Translations under genes and position numbers: made by a program
Shown here: positions 11,601 through 26,600 of the stretch, piece after piece
Numbering within the stretch: position 1 is the first letter of the stretch
How the letters are laid out: the number at the start of each line of letters is the position of its first letter
Source: Xanthostigma xanthostigma
Taxonomy: Eukaryota > Arthropoda > Insecta > Raphidioptera > Raphidiidae
NCBI GenBank assembly: GCA_963575645.1
Contig: OY754466.1
Location: 42,874,001-42,938,000 of the forward strand
Direction: 5' to 3'
DNA: 64,000 nt
The notes under the pieces: model-generated
Database searches by the model: none
What the model was told of the DNA's origin: nothing
Seen by the model: the letters and a program-made list of their open reading frames with translations, nothing else

Positions 11601-14600
11601 CACAAAAGTAAATAAATTACAAGCGAAGTGATGGGGTGCGAACAGGCAATAAATTTATGTACTTCACTCTTCATTACCTACGCGGCAGATAAGGTCAGGT
11701 CAGTGGGTGATTGGTACGCGATGGCACCGACACCATATCACATGCTGAAGTCACGTATATTATGTAAATACAGTGGAATGGGGTGTCTCTATTCTTCGCT
11801 AACGTAAATCAAACAAAATTATATCATATTTCATATACTACAGCAATTTCGTTTTATACGGCAATGATAATGAAAGACATTTGAATAAAATAAAAAGGAA
11901 GATAAAAATAGCAATTCAATTTTGTACATGTTCAAGCCGTTTAGCTTTTATATTATGGATTTTAAAGCGGGCTATATATTTTGGTAAAGTCTACGACGTA
12001 AATTTAAGACTGCGCTCATTTTTTAAAAACATGAAACACCTATAGCTTCTTAACTAAACGAGTGCATGCTTTCCTTAGCTTGGACTGTATGGCATCTATG
12101 TAACGGAATATTACAAACTAATTTTTCCCCACTTCCAGACGTCTGAATAATTCGAAATTTTGCACACGTATTAAGAACTCATGACAATACTATAATTTAT
12201 ATAAACATAAATGATTTATATAAATTAATTAATTACCTTGAAAATTACTGTAAATATTATTTAGGTTGTCATTGTGAAATCTACCGCCATTATCTTAGAT
12301 CCTTTAAAAATTGTCGATTCGAATGATATTTTGCTGGCCAGTTACCATTTCTACACACGGCACTCATTTTTAAGCATTATTACCGAATATTAACTTTATC
12401 GATGTATTTTTCTTAGCAATTTCTTTTATATTTCTTGTATATTATATATATTATATACTAGCGGTCCCGCCCGGTTTCACTCGAGTGCAAAAGAACGAAT
12501 GGAGGGGAGAGACATGAGTACGTACATTCATCTTAGTTTACCGAGATGAATGTTGTGTCCAAATTTCATGATGATCGGAGTTCCTGCTCAAAAGTTTTTG
12601 TCGGACGGACAAATGAGTTACATTTTACAACATTTTTTATTGATGCTCTGCTCCTATTGGTCGTAGCTCCTATTGATATTATATAGTCCCTAGCCTTCCT
12701 CGATAAATGGGCTATCCAACAAAAAAACATTTTACAATTCGAACCAGTAGTTCCTGAGATTAGCGCGTTCATCCAAACAAATAAATAAACTCTTCAGCTT
12801 TATATATTAGTATACTATAGACATAAAAATGTCGCGCCTAAATATAATATTTAACTGTTCTACAGCAATAAGCAGTCAGTACGTACTAAAAAACGCACGT
12901 TCCCATTCAGTGAAATTTTACCGTACAAGCCTCCAGCGTCAAAAGTGCGATCCCTCGGGCCGCCATTTAAAGTAAATATTCCCATTATGTAGTTATCACC
13001 AGCAGGGTCTGACTAGGCCAGAGGGGCCCCGGTGGCTCCTCAAAAGCCCGGGGCCCGAAACTGGATAATGGTAGATGGGATTCTAACTTACTTACCGCCT
13101 GGCTTGCAGCAAGCCAGGCGCGTGGTGGGCCCGTGCAGGCTGAGGCTCGGCTGGCAAACGCCACCTCGACTATATGGCCAGTCCGACGCTGATCGTCAGT
13201 TTAAACTACAATTCTGAATGGTGCGAGTCGAAATTGCGAATGACGCAAGACTTTGGGTCGAGACTGGTACAAAAATAATAAAGCTTATAATATAGCCATG
13301 CTGTCAGTTAATGTGTTGGCAGACAGATTCTTATACAAAAAACATGCTACCTATTTGAAATAATGACACAAGTCGGAAATGTCATCCTAGAGCGTCTCTT
13401 GACGCGATAGTTACACCGCTTCGTTAAATCAAACTTGACGAACACGATTCAAACGAGAAAATGATAAAAGCACAGGAAACTGCTTTAATGCCGGGTTTCA
13501 GAAAGTATTGTCAGAGAGTCTGATTTAACAATGACCTTAGATTATGAACATAAAAAAAGCATTACAAAAACGATTTAGATCGAAAAGTAATTCATCGATT
13601 GAAACAATATTTTTTTTAAACTGTGTGAACTTATTTTTTTTGTACAATTTCCACTTTGAAACAACATTTTTCTAATTTGTTTTTATATGGATACAATCGA
13701 CTGTTGCAGAAGACAGGGAGTTTCACAACGGCATTAGACTGGTCCTGCATATATAAACATAGTTTTTATATGATCACAGTTAACAAAACAAATGAGTTTT
13801 AGGGTTCAGGCATTGGAAGAGACAGCTAATATAGGTACCTAATACGCTCTTTAAGTTGGTACATCACAGTCCTGAGTCCACATAAAAAGTTAAGTCGAGT
13901 TTAATTACAAACGTCGCAAGATTTCGATAAATCGGGGTACTCCACTAAGTTGGGGCCCTAAGCAAGTGCTCATTTTGCTTATGGGTAAATCCGGCTCATA
14001 GTTTATTTTAGAAATCATACACTCGATTTTTAAACAAGCAATAAATTTATTTTCTAACCAACAGATAAATTATAAAAGTGTAAACATGGATTATATTCCT
14101 AATTTACACTTTTTACACCGATATATCAAACACGTATCTTATTACACAACTCATACTAATATCGTTAAAAATTACCAAAACAAATTTAAATTTGAATGGA
14201 ACAGTGATGACGTAGAGAATACGACTCATTTAGCATCTCATCGCTTCTCCGTCAGAGTCAGACCATGAATTATAATCTGAATTCCACGATTCATCTATTT
14301 CTTCTTCATCCATCCCATCTTCATCTTCCATTTCACTTTCATCTTCTTCTTCCGAACTGTATCTTGGAAAATTTTGTACTATAAATTGTGCATGAGCAAA
14401 TTCTTCTTCCGAATCTTCTTCTGAAAACTCATATATATCTTCTTTGCCTTCACTATCTTCTTCTTCTTCCCAATCTTCATCATCTTCTTCTTCTTCAACA
14501 TCTTCATTTTCGTCTTCTTCAGTTTCGCATTCATCATCATCATCTGTTCCATCTATCAAATGCGGATCAATATAACTATCATAGTCTGCAAACGACTCAT

Positions 14601-17600
14601 CTAAATTGAAGTCATCTCTAAAATATCGACTAAAATCATCATCAGTTGGACAAATAAGCTTTTTCGGTGTACTATGATTAATTTTCATTTTGTTACAGCT
14701 GTAAGAAATACCAAGCATACAATTAAAACACGCAATTTTTTATTTAAAAATTGATGCAAACATTTACTAATCACGTAAATATTACCGTTTTACGGAACTT
14801 TTGTCTTAGAATCATCAACTGTAAGAGTTAATGTGAGTCTAGCACCCACGCATATTTTCGTAATTTAATTTTTCTTACCTCGCAATTTGGTCCAGAGTTT
14901 TCTTCCTTTGAACGTTTAAAATCTCTATGCACAAATACACGAGTTATGACGAATCATTAAAATATTTTCATTACGCAACTGTAGACAAATTCAATATTAT
15001 TTAAAAGTCGTTTATAAGGATATTTGTCCATTTAAAAGCGATCCATACACAGTCAAACATGTTTGACAATCAACAATTGCACAACAATGCTCGACGATAA
15101 TGACGACTGTATAGTGTAGAATAGCTACTACATAACTACTAAACAGATAAAGTGACCGAGTGTACGGTTATTTGTGAAAAAAACGAGTCAGGTCATCATC
15201 AATAGAAAAAAAAAAATTGTTATAGCGAAAAACAAGTAATATATTCAATTGAATGTCGTTGTTTGCGTTTGTAGCACGTTAGTATTGACACCATATACTT
15301 TTATTCTATACTGAGCATAGGAATAAAATCGCATTCGAACCATTAGGGTGCAAACACATACTTCTGTCTTTTTTTACGCCGTAAGCACTGGCGTATCCAG
15401 GAGGGCAAAACAAGCACGGGGGACCCAACTTAAGAAATTTCTAATTTGCTTCCTCCTGGGACAAAAGCTGGGTACGCCCATGTTAACGTCATAGAAAAAG
15501 ACAAAGTTTTTGAAACAGAGATACTTTATCCAGATTGAATGCAAGTACATCAACCAATCCTATCATCGAAGAAATCAGGGAATTACATCGAAGAAAGAGA
15601 CGCAGATATATTTTCGATACGCTTTATTGCCTACATTGAGTAGATAGACAATGATTCATATAGTAAATTATTAAATATATGATTGGCACGCTCTTTTTAT
15701 CCAGGTTGTGGACATGAGATGGGGAGTTCGAGATGAAGCAACTGATGATCACATGACAACAGAACTATGCATGAGGGAGATAATAAACTGTCAAAGACTG
15801 TCGATGGGACCGAATTTTGTTGTAAATATAAATCCAAATTAGTAATATGGCTGAAGTTGACATTTATTTACCTTATTAACTCTGTTAATCACAAGTATGA
15901 AATTAGAAATAATGATATTAAATTGGCAAGTTCACGTCTTACAGTAGTTCAGAAGGGTGCTCGCAATATCATGATTCCATTATACGGGTACGGCAACGAA
16001 ACTTCCTGATTTGAACGTGACACCGCGAAGGAAAGCGTGATAGGCCATTGGTGGGGGTAGACTCACTCGAAGGAGCAACACACGTTTGCCGTAGGGACAT
16101 AGCTTTGTAACGTCAACGCGGTTGAGAACTTTTTTGTACCCTGTCTTCATGAAATTGGTGTCGAGGATGTGCGGTTTCAACAAGATGGAGTCACGGCACA
16201 TAAAGTGCGAATTGCAATGGGTGCTTTGCGAAAAAAACTTCCCTGGGCGTCTGATCTCCTTGAGAAGCGATTTTCCGTAGCTGGTGCTTTCTTCCGATTT
16301 ACCCCCTTGCGACTTCTTTCTGTGGGACTATCTGAAATCTATTGTTTACACCGATTGTTCAAGAACCCTAACCCACTTGAAGGCAAACACTCGTCAAGGA
16401 ATAGCCGGCATACTGACGCCATGCTCAACAGACGGGAATTTCAGAAATCGATTAATTCAGTGTATTGACAATGGGGGTCGCCACTTGAAATTTTAAATTT
16501 CCATTTATGTGGAAACACGACAAAAATAGTTGAAACGATAATAATTAATATAAAACGTTTTGATTTATCGATCTTTCAAATCAACAAGTTTCCTTGCCGC
16601 ATCCCTGTATAACAAAATACCAAGTGAAATAAAAAATATCGATTGCAAGAAGAATAATAATTGGCATGATATTCTTGAAGCTTTTATGTACAGATAAGTA
16701 CGAAGTAAATAAAAATATTTATTGTTGTAAGGTGTTTCTTGGGCAAAAATACGGTTACCGGCCCATACCTACATACATTCTTTCATCGGAATTATTAATG
16801 CTTCACGATGAACTGGCAGCTACCGGAAACGACCCTATACTATTGGACACATGGTATCGAAAAGACAGCAACGCAGTGCCTCCGATATCGGTATTGCAGC
16901 CGATTTCGTCTATTTTGATTAATTTCAATAATAAAGTAAGTTGTCAATAAAACAAAACCTGTGAGCTTCACCCTCATAAGAGAAGTGAAACTTCTTTAGA
17001 GTTATAAATTTGTTTCCATTGATACGTTATCCATTTTGCGTTATCAAGGTTCCTCTTATATTTTGCCGCCATTGAATCAGTTTCTCTTTAACGTTACGGA
17101 AAATTTCAAACAGATACATCGCTAAAGAAGTTTCACTTACAAAATTCGGATGGGTTGAAAAAAAATCAACATACAATTTCTCCATAATTGTAAAACTTTA
17201 TTTTGAACGAACTATCAAAAAATATGCACATTAAACATTTTAAATAATAATTATTGAACGGGACTTTTTTGGCCTACAAATGAGATCTCATACATCGTTA
17301 GATACAATTTAATATTTTTTTTTTAAGTTAGGTATATCGATTCTGCCTGTTTCATAAAAACCGACACATGAGTCAGTCGAAGTAAGTGGTCTGAGTCTTA
17401 CGTCAAAATAAACAAATATTTTGAATAAAAAATAGAGAATAGTTACTTCTTACCACAACAAGTTTATTAGTGGATGTACATTTCGAGAGCTATGCTCTCA
17501 TCTTCAGCAATACACTAAACGAAATGTACATCCACTAATAAACTTGTTGTGGTAAGAAGTAACTATTCTCTATTTTTTATTAGGTTCAAACCACAGTGCT

Positions 17601-20600
17601 CCTAATATTTTTGTTATTAAATATTTTGAAAACTAAATTTTATACAGATTACTCATTTCGACGCATTTCTGGCTTGCACAATTTTCCGTTGCAGCCTTCA
17701 TACGATGACATGAAAGCAATATTTTTGCAATTTAAATAATTTCTAGATTTTGTTTCACAGAGAATTCCAAAGCTGCAAGCTGAAGATCAAGCTATATGGT
17801 GGGATACGCTAGGAAAAATGCAGAAATTATTTCGAAAAGCCGCCGCTTCCCTGTATGCGCAAGGAAAATTTGATAAAGATACAATGCATAATTACTTCAT
17901 GTCCGGTATTGTTACAGTAGATTTATATATCTAGTTTCGTAATGCTATATATTACGACGAGGTGTGACATTACGTTAAAAACGGCGCGTTCTTAGCATTA
18001 TCCAAGGAATTACACCCTTCATTTTTGGACACATGTTTTGAAACACTCTGTGTACCGTTGAGTTTTTAGTGACAGTATTGAAAACGTTTCTCCAATATCA
18101 ATATCGTTTTTAGGATGAACGTTATAACACTTGAAATGAAAATAGAAATCAATCTGATCATCGTTTGTTTGTAGTGACGGAGCGTGAAGTTATCAACGGC
18201 ATACTGAATGTAAAAAACACAAAGAATCATTGCCTCGCCTATGTCAGATACATAAATAACATAAATTTACAAAATTTAAAGAAAGCGTCGCTCTTTGTCG
18301 ACATTTTGAACAGAAGCTTGGACACCGAATCGGCGAAATTGTTGGGAAATCTTAGAGATGAACGACTACCAGATAAAATAGAGACCACCAATATGCAAAA
18401 GTAATCATTCACATATTATAAAATCATTTTGTGGTACATTGTCTCAGTCTACTTTGCCGGATTCTCTTTAACAATTCTGGAAGTTTCGATTTCCGTCTAG
18501 AATATGAATCATCCGACAAACAATAATTTCATAATACACCAACTTTTATCCAAAAGTTGTAGTATAGAATATAAAATTTATATCGCACTATTGGAACCCG
18601 TGCAATAATGACTCGACCATTTTCTTTTTTTTTATTTAAAATAATTACAAAACATTTATAGATATACAGTCGAGTGGATTGGAAGAGAAGGCCTGGATCC
18701 TGAAACTCACGAAGAATATCTAAATCATTTTATAACACACTTTTACAAAAACATTATAAAACTGGTCGATCGTGCGATGCGTAAAGAGGATTCCAGTCCA
18801 CAAGGGCAAATTGTAACTGAAATACTACAGCACTTACATGCTTGTAACAACAGTGTAAAAGTAAGTTCCAACCAACGCAACGTTTACTCTGTGCAATACT
18901 TGGACCATAATCAGACAATGTCTTTTGCAATTGTTACCAAAAGAATACAACTACTCCTGTCTATTCATTTTCTTTTTGTGTAGGTATTCTACGGTAGAGA
19001 AGACAACTTAAAACATATTCAACGATATATGCAAGGTGATTCAGATAAACCGATTGTTCTTTATGGTGAAGGCGGCTGTGGAAAAACATCTCTTCTGGCG
19101 CAAAGTGCAAATCTTGCAACTAAAGAATGGTTCAAGGGTGCCAAGCCAATTAACATTATCAGGTTTCTAGGAACTACTCCAGATTCTAGTGCATTGACAC
19201 CTGCACTGATATCGATCTGTCAACAGGTGAAACGCAAAAACTATTAGTTCCAAATATTATTCCTTCCAAAAATACGATGATAATGGTAGAGATTTTAAAT
19301 CCTTCGATGATTTCTCTTATATTTTAGATACATTACAATCACATGTTGCCATTCGAAAACATACCAGACGATTTGGTTCCATTAACGGCTCATTTTAAAC
19401 AACTATTAACTTTAGCAACAACAGAACAGCCGCTGTTCCTGTTCCTCGATTCCGTTGATCAACTCACAGGAGCTCAGGATGCCAACAAAGTATCATGGTT
19501 ACCAACACGGTTACCGCCGCACTGCAAGGTACATGATTTTTAGGTTCAACCTTTAACCCCAAAGCAATTACCTTCCTGTAATCCAAATTTTCATCATCAC
19601 ACAAAAAAAAATTGAGCAAGAACTGCAAAAACAATTAAAAAAATGCATTGACCTTTAATTCCAACAGATAATAGTTTCGTGTGCAGCAGAAGAATCTAAT
19701 CCAGTCGTATCTAGAGACTACCATTTATTAAGAAGAATGATTGATAGTGAAGATAATTTTGTCGAAGTCACTGCTTTAGGTGAAGACTTAGCTATGAACG
19801 TAATAAGGTAAAAATGTTAATAGCTCAAAACTAATACAAACTGATGAGTTTTTCATTTGATTCGTCTTTTAATTTGGCAGGATGTGGATGAAAAAAGCGT
19901 GTAGAGATTTAACAAATTACCAATGGCGTTTGGTGTCAAACGCAATAGACAAATGCAGTCTTCCAATATTTGTCAAACTTGTATTTGCCGAAATATGCCG
20001 TTGGAGAAGTTACACAAAGCCGCAAGACACGCATCTAGCTTCTACAATAATGGATTCAATTATGATGCTGTTTGAAAGAATTGAAAAACAGGTTCAATAT
20101 TAACATCTACTTACTTTTATTTATTGTGATTCAAAAATGTAGAATATTTTTACTTCGGAATCATAAAAATAATTTTCATAGTGTCATATTAATTGTTAAT
20201 AATAAATTAAATATCAAATCTATACTTTCACCAGTTCTCAGTTTAAAACCTTCGAGTTCGTAATAGACGAGTCATGTGATTGCCATATATAAACACGGTT
20301 GTACTAACAATGAAAAATCAAGCTACTTTATTGTTTATTTTTTCTAGCACGGTCGATTGTTAGTATTTCATGCGCTGGCGTACATTACCGCTGCTAAAAG
20401 TGGTCTTTCTGAATCTGAATTGGAGGATTTAATTTCACTTGATGACAAAGTGTTGGATGATGTGTACCAATACCATTTACCGCCAGTAAGAAGAATACCA
20501 CCACTGCTGTGGACTAGAATCAGAAACGATTTACCGAACTATTTATCCGAACGAGAAGCTGACGGAGTTAATGTTATGAATTGGTATCATAGACAATTTC

Positions 20601-23600
20601 GCGACACTGCAAAAGAAAGATACTTCAAAAATATGAACATGGCAATGTATTTCCATTCATCTATTGCTGATTACTATTTGGGCATTTGGGGCGGTGGCGT
20701 TCCGAAACCATTTAAATTCACTGAAATCCAACGGCACAGGTAAATCTTATAATTCCTACAATATCCGATTTAACGAGTCAAAAACATGTATCTATAAATT
20801 TTAGGTTTAATTTGCAAGATAAGGAAGGTTTGGCAGATAGGAAGGTACCTTTACAGCCCTTGGTATTTTATGCAAAAGACGGAAAAGTATCGCGTTATAA
20901 CCTTCGAAAGGTAATTAATAATGAAGTATTTCTTTTTAAAAGCTTCATGTATTCAATTGTTTACAGTTTGGGGAACTGCCTTTCCATTTGGTGCGATCGA
21001 GAAGATTTCAAGATTTATATCAAAACGTCCTATTCAATTACGATTGGTTATTTGCAAAACTGTCCTCATGTCCTCTACAAGCTGTTTTAAGTGATTTTGA
21101 GGATGCCAGTCAACATATCGAAGATAAAGATGCAAAACGGTACGAACTTCTGTTTTCAGCTCATGGTTTGAATTTTAACCTTCCAATGACCATATAGAAG
21201 CATGGGTTCGTGCTGTTTATTTTCGAATAGTATTTATGATTTATGACCAACGGAACTGACTAAATCTTAAGATGATCTTGATGGACAGCTTCGTTGAGTC
21301 ATTTCAATACACCGCAAAATAGATTATTGGGTGATTTATTACTCTGTACAAATTAAAACGTCCTTTTCTACAGAGAACTGATGTTAGTAGCCGATGCGCT
21401 AAGATTAGGTGGCGCCATACTGGGTGTTTATCCGCAGATGCTTGCGCCGCAATTGATTGGAAGATTGCTACCAGAAATTGGTCCCAATCCAAACATAAAA
21501 ATGTTGCTGAACGACTGTGATAAATCTGGACCCAATGAATGTGCCCTCGTTCCTTTATATCACTGTTTGCACACACCAGGTGGACCTTTAAAAGTAAGCA
21601 GGTTCTTTAAAGTTTAAACTATTAAATATACAGATATACTCCGTTTAACGTTAGGGGTGCCCGGGTGCTTTTATAAATAAGAGCACCGAATCATTCGGAA
21701 TCATTAGATGAAGAAGATGCAATCCCGACAACATACATCTTAATTCCCTACTTACTATCAGCATATCGGAGCTGTTTTAAGTTACTTGAGCAATGAAAGA
21801 GACTACAGATTAAACAATTATTTAACATATTTTGTACACTGTGAATAACAATGAAAGGAATATTAAATAAAGTAAAGTAGCATTTTTAAGTAATTCACGA
21901 CAAAATCACGAACATGGCGAGCTTGACAACTTCGAGAAAAATAAGAATCACTCACTGAAAAAAGACCAAATGTTGACCACCTGAGGAAGGTATCAAAAAG
22001 CGATTGGCGAAAAATAGATACGACAAACAAATAGCGCTTTAAACGATAGTGGAGTATTCCTGTAGTTAATAAATGTAAAGCCATAATTTTGTCACACATA
22101 TATCTTTGCAGTATTCCTTGGAAGGTCATCAGTTTGCCGTATTTGGATTTTGTTTAACATCTGACTATCGCTACATAGTATCAATCTCTAATCGTTTCAT
22201 TACATGGGATTTGTCGACCAGTGATATGACTAGGGACGTTAATCCTGGAATAGAGGGAATAATGCAACAGTTAGTCATAAGTTCTGATAATAAATGGGGA
22301 GCGGCTTTTACAAATAATAATCAGGTAAAACAGTATTCACTTTAAGAAGAATTTGTATCTTTAATTTTTTTAATTCCTTGGAAAATGCGTGATCTTGAAG
22401 TTGAAAAAAAATCGCCATTAGTGGTACGGTTCCACTATCAGAAAATAGCAAAGAAAATTACAGACATTCATACAATTATGACTGCGTTCCACCTAAATCT
22501 TGTGCATCTTCAGGATTATAGGATAAAATAATATGTCAAATAAAAAACAAATGAAAACATTCGAAAATGTTCCAAATGCAATTTATTCTTTTTGACTGTG
22601 TTCCTACTTCCTATCATTAACTTTACTTATGTTATTAATGTAAGATTGTCATTAATATTTTAACGTACAGACAGTTCTACTGAACATGCTGACGAGCGAG
22701 TTTGTTGTCATCGATAATCCCTTATCGGAAAATGAAAAAGTATCCGGCAACTTCCTCCTAAATCAAAACTTGATTATTTACGGTAGAAATATGTGGGTCA
22801 AATATAATATGAGAGGCGAAGAACAAGAATCTTACAAAACATCCGTTGACTACGAAGAATGGCCGATATTACGTGCGTATTCCCAAATTATTTTTCAAAG
22901 CAATCGTCGATTCAAACAGTAATTTATGTATTGTATGACGTAATGAAGTGCATTGTCGACGAGTGAGTGACATTATGTTATAACGAGGGCTAGCGTGTTT
23001 AACGATCACGCGAGGCATAACATACTATATTTTTTGCGCATTGCCCCCATTAAACAGCTGATTTTCACTCCATTTCGGATATATTTTCAAAATTTCGCTT
23101 CTAATATTCAGCGAGCGCACTGAATTACTACGTAATTGGTATAGCGCACCTACGCTTGTTTTAATTAATGCACTAGTGTTAAATGGATCATTTTCCGACG
23201 GTCATACACGCAAGCAGCTATTTTACAAGAGGTAAAGCATGAAACAAGTGTTTTATTTATTTACAGTAATGGAATTCTCCACCATTGACGACTACCGGAT
23301 CGTGTTTTGGAAAGGGAATATTGATAATGATAAAATGCTGTTACATTATTACAAAAATGGTAATCAGCTGGAACCGTTCGAATACCATAGGTAATATAAT
23401 ATGGCTTTAAATCGGTGTACATTTTATCGAATTGCTTGATGGTGAAAAAATGCCGCAATAAAATCCCGATTAACAAATGGTTTGCCCCGTCCCGGTGTTG
23501 ATAAAGATGGCAGCCGAACACATGTGGCTTTGTCATTTACCTCACGCTTCTTTAATTGGGCCAATGTTCTAATTTCGATGCGGTCCAATGAACCGCAATC

Positions 23601-26600
23601 TATTCCTTGTAGATAGATAGACTGTAAATTATAGACGCTTACAGCTGAGGTCATCAGCGTCTATGCGTGTATTAGAGAATCTGCCAGTCGGCTCACACAA
23701 ATTCACTGGTATGAGAGCTCGGGTTCCTGGGAGCGCTAATTCCCAAAAACATTTCTTGTAAAGATGTTATCCTACCATTTTTATGCCATATATTTCGAAA
23801 ATGTAGTATCCATTTCTGTCGAAAATAATTTCAGCGCTATGGTTATGACGAGCAACAAGAATATAATGTATGCTTGCACGATGGGTAACAGTTACGCCGT
23901 GACGAAATACGAAGCCAATTTCGAGCAACTGGTTTGGGAAAGAATTGAAGACATTGCCAGAGCTGAAAACGACAACACTGAAGTTTTGTTACAATTGAAA
24001 CTCGACAAGAGTGAAAATGTTTTGCTTGGTGAGTATCGGAAAATTCGTTTTGATTTCTCAAAAAACACGACGTAATATGTCGGAAATGTTTTCTTCAAAA
24101 GTGCCTGAAAAGAGGGCATTCCATTTACCATCGTCTTGTGTTGGGTTTCAGTTTGAGAACTACATTTAAGAACGTCATTTGTTTTCATTTTTCAACTGAA
24201 TGGATTCGGAACCCAAAGGAATGGTGAGACCTCTGGTGAGAAATGCGCCGAACTGTCCTAAGGGGGATTTTTGACAGCTAAACATTGATTTAGAAAAGCA
24301 TGTTGGAGGCTAACCTTGCCTGCATCATGCTTTTAAACTATGGAGGCATAAGGTAAACATGGATTTAGAAAAGTATGATGGAGGCTAGGTTAGTCTCCAT
24401 CATGCTTTTCCAAATCCATGTTTACCTTACGCCTCCATAGTTTACCTGTCAAAAAAAAAACCCTTAGGACAGTTCGGCGCATTTCTCACCAGAGGTCTCA
24501 CCATTCCTTTGGGTTCCGAATATCTTCATTTAGTTGAAAACAAATGACATCTACTTACGGATAAAAATTAGAATATTTTAATATCGTTTCGCAGGTACAA
24601 CTTGCAATGGATTTGTGGTTTGGGATTTTAGCGAAGAAAATCGCATAAGCGATTTCGCCATTGTATTAAATTTACCACACAGCGTTAGAAATATCACAAC
24701 CAAAATGCTTCAATCTAATTCAATTATGCTGAGTGCTCAAAAGAATTACGCTGTCGCTGGAGTCAGGTACGACACAAAACAGTCGAAAGCTTCATTTCTC
24801 AAGTGACTCTTTTGGGATTTTACTTCGACCACGCGCCATGTATTAACATAAACGTTACAACTTTTTAAATCAAATTTTGTCGAAAACCGTTAGCCTTACG
24901 AAAAAAAGTAATACCATGTTTTTTGTAGGCAATTTTCCAAGCTACAAATTTTATAATCACCATTTTTTCATAAAAGTCACCGTTAACAAGATTTTCGTGA
25001 AAAAACGTTTTTTGTGATCTTTCATCCTGCGTAACATTTTTAGCGGCACATGTATCGCGGGGATTTTTGGTATATTGTTAAAAACCACGAAAGGAAGGTT
25101 CATCCAGCTTTCCCCTAATTTTTCTACTCTGAAATGTCTTTATTCCCCGTATTATAAAACCAGATCTAGATCCGGTAACCGACAATTTTGCCAGAATCGG
25201 ATCTGGACCTGATATCAAACCAGATATTAATTTGGGGGCTAGCTCACTATTCGAGAAACACTGAACCGATTTGAAGAATTATTTCACTGTTTAGAAGCCT
25301 TCTTCTAGATGAGTAATACGCTATGTATTACTGAGTAATAACAAATTTATAACGATTTACACCCAGGCGCAGTGGCGGATTTACCAGCAGGCTAAGTAGG
25401 CTTGATCCTAGGGCGGCAAATAAAGATTATTTAATTACGTTTACCGAATGTACATTATTGTGTAAGTAGCATACATTACCCCGCCTTATTTGTCGTACAT
25501 GATTAAGCTTTGATTAGCTCAGAAATAAACCCAAAAACTATTTTTTATGCAATTTCAATCAAATTGTTGGATTGTTAAAATAATCTAGGAACTGACAATT
25601 GTAGAGGCAAGGGCGACAAGAATTTAAAAGCCTATACTTGGGAAATGTGTAAATTCGCCACTGCCCAGGCGAATACAGACTGGGCACTGATCGCAGTCTC
25701 TAATAAACGGATCAGCCGAATACTGTTCTATTTGTGATGGGAAAAACGAATCTGAAATTTAAATAATTAATGGAAAGTCGACCCTCGACATCAACAATTA
25801 TCACTGCTTTATATTGATACTCTAAAACGTAAACTCTACATTAAGATTTGTTATTTCAGAAAAAACCTGTACGTATGGAGTTTAGAAAATGGCGATTTGA
25901 TGAAAGTGCTTGACGCGCATTTTGGTCGCATAATTCAACTGGAAGCTTTGACAATCGCTAACTGGAACTACGTCATAACCAGTTCAATTGATCGTAGTGT
26001 CAAAGTTTGGAATATCAATAATATTTTTGAACAGGTTCACGTCATCGATCGACATGAACTACCGATCGATTCTATAAGGTAGAATTTTATTTAATAAACA
26101 AGGAACGATCCCACCTTGGATATTATGTAGATCAGGCCCGGGCAAATGGCGGCCCGCTGTAGACTTTCGTCCGGCCCGCGAAGCATTTTATAAATGATTA
26201 TTAAGAGCGAAGATAGTTTGCCAATATAATTTGGCGCATTTTTTTTTTTTTAAATAGTAAATAGCAAGGGCCACAACAGACGAAAAAAGACCTTTTTGTT
26301 GCGGAAATGAAAGGACCATTTTTTTTTGCTCTCCAAATTTTTGGCCTACGGTCAAATTTTCATCAGCAATATGACCCGACGATCAAAAGATTTGCCCGCC
26401 CCTGATGTAGATAGTATCACATTAATTAGCGTCTGTATTCAACTTGAATGATAATAGAAAACAAAAAATTTCACTGAATTGGGTATACGGTGTGTTCACT
26501 GAAAGTGGTTACAGTGAAATAAACCGTGTATCCTATTAAATACAAAAAAAAAATTAATTAGTTTTTTGTTCAACTCGAGATTTACTATCGGAAACTGCTG

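Larger units (their letters stand above)
9928..15704 (+). other. NACHT-WD intron 2 (5.8 kb), nested features
   Basis: The largest intron in the window. It holds a decayed tRNA-Gly copy (10578-10648), dispersed repeats (10790-10930, matched at 31975-32100; 12461-12810), hAT-like terminal debris near 13011-13130 and 13935-14000, and an antisense acidic ORF (14230-14718). A short GC-rich stretch at 10240-10370 gives a chance minus-strand ORF. The remaining AT-rich DNA shows nothing I can support. Confidence 0.6.

Noticed and set aside
13005..14000. Possible ~1-kb hAT element (CAGGGTCTGACTAGGCC ... GGTAAATCCGGCTC)
   Set aside because: The ends look hAT-like but are not good inverted matches and I found no 8-bp target duplication. 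They may be two unrelated fragments.
15389..15482. Possible third CAGTGGCGGATCC-type MITE
   Set aside because: CACTGGCGTATCCAGG and CTGGGTACGCCCATG are only loosely similar to the family ends, and no target duplication is visible.
21863..22129. 88-codon minus-strand ORF
   Set aside because: It overlaps NACHT-WD exon 16 and its intron in antisense; no domain.
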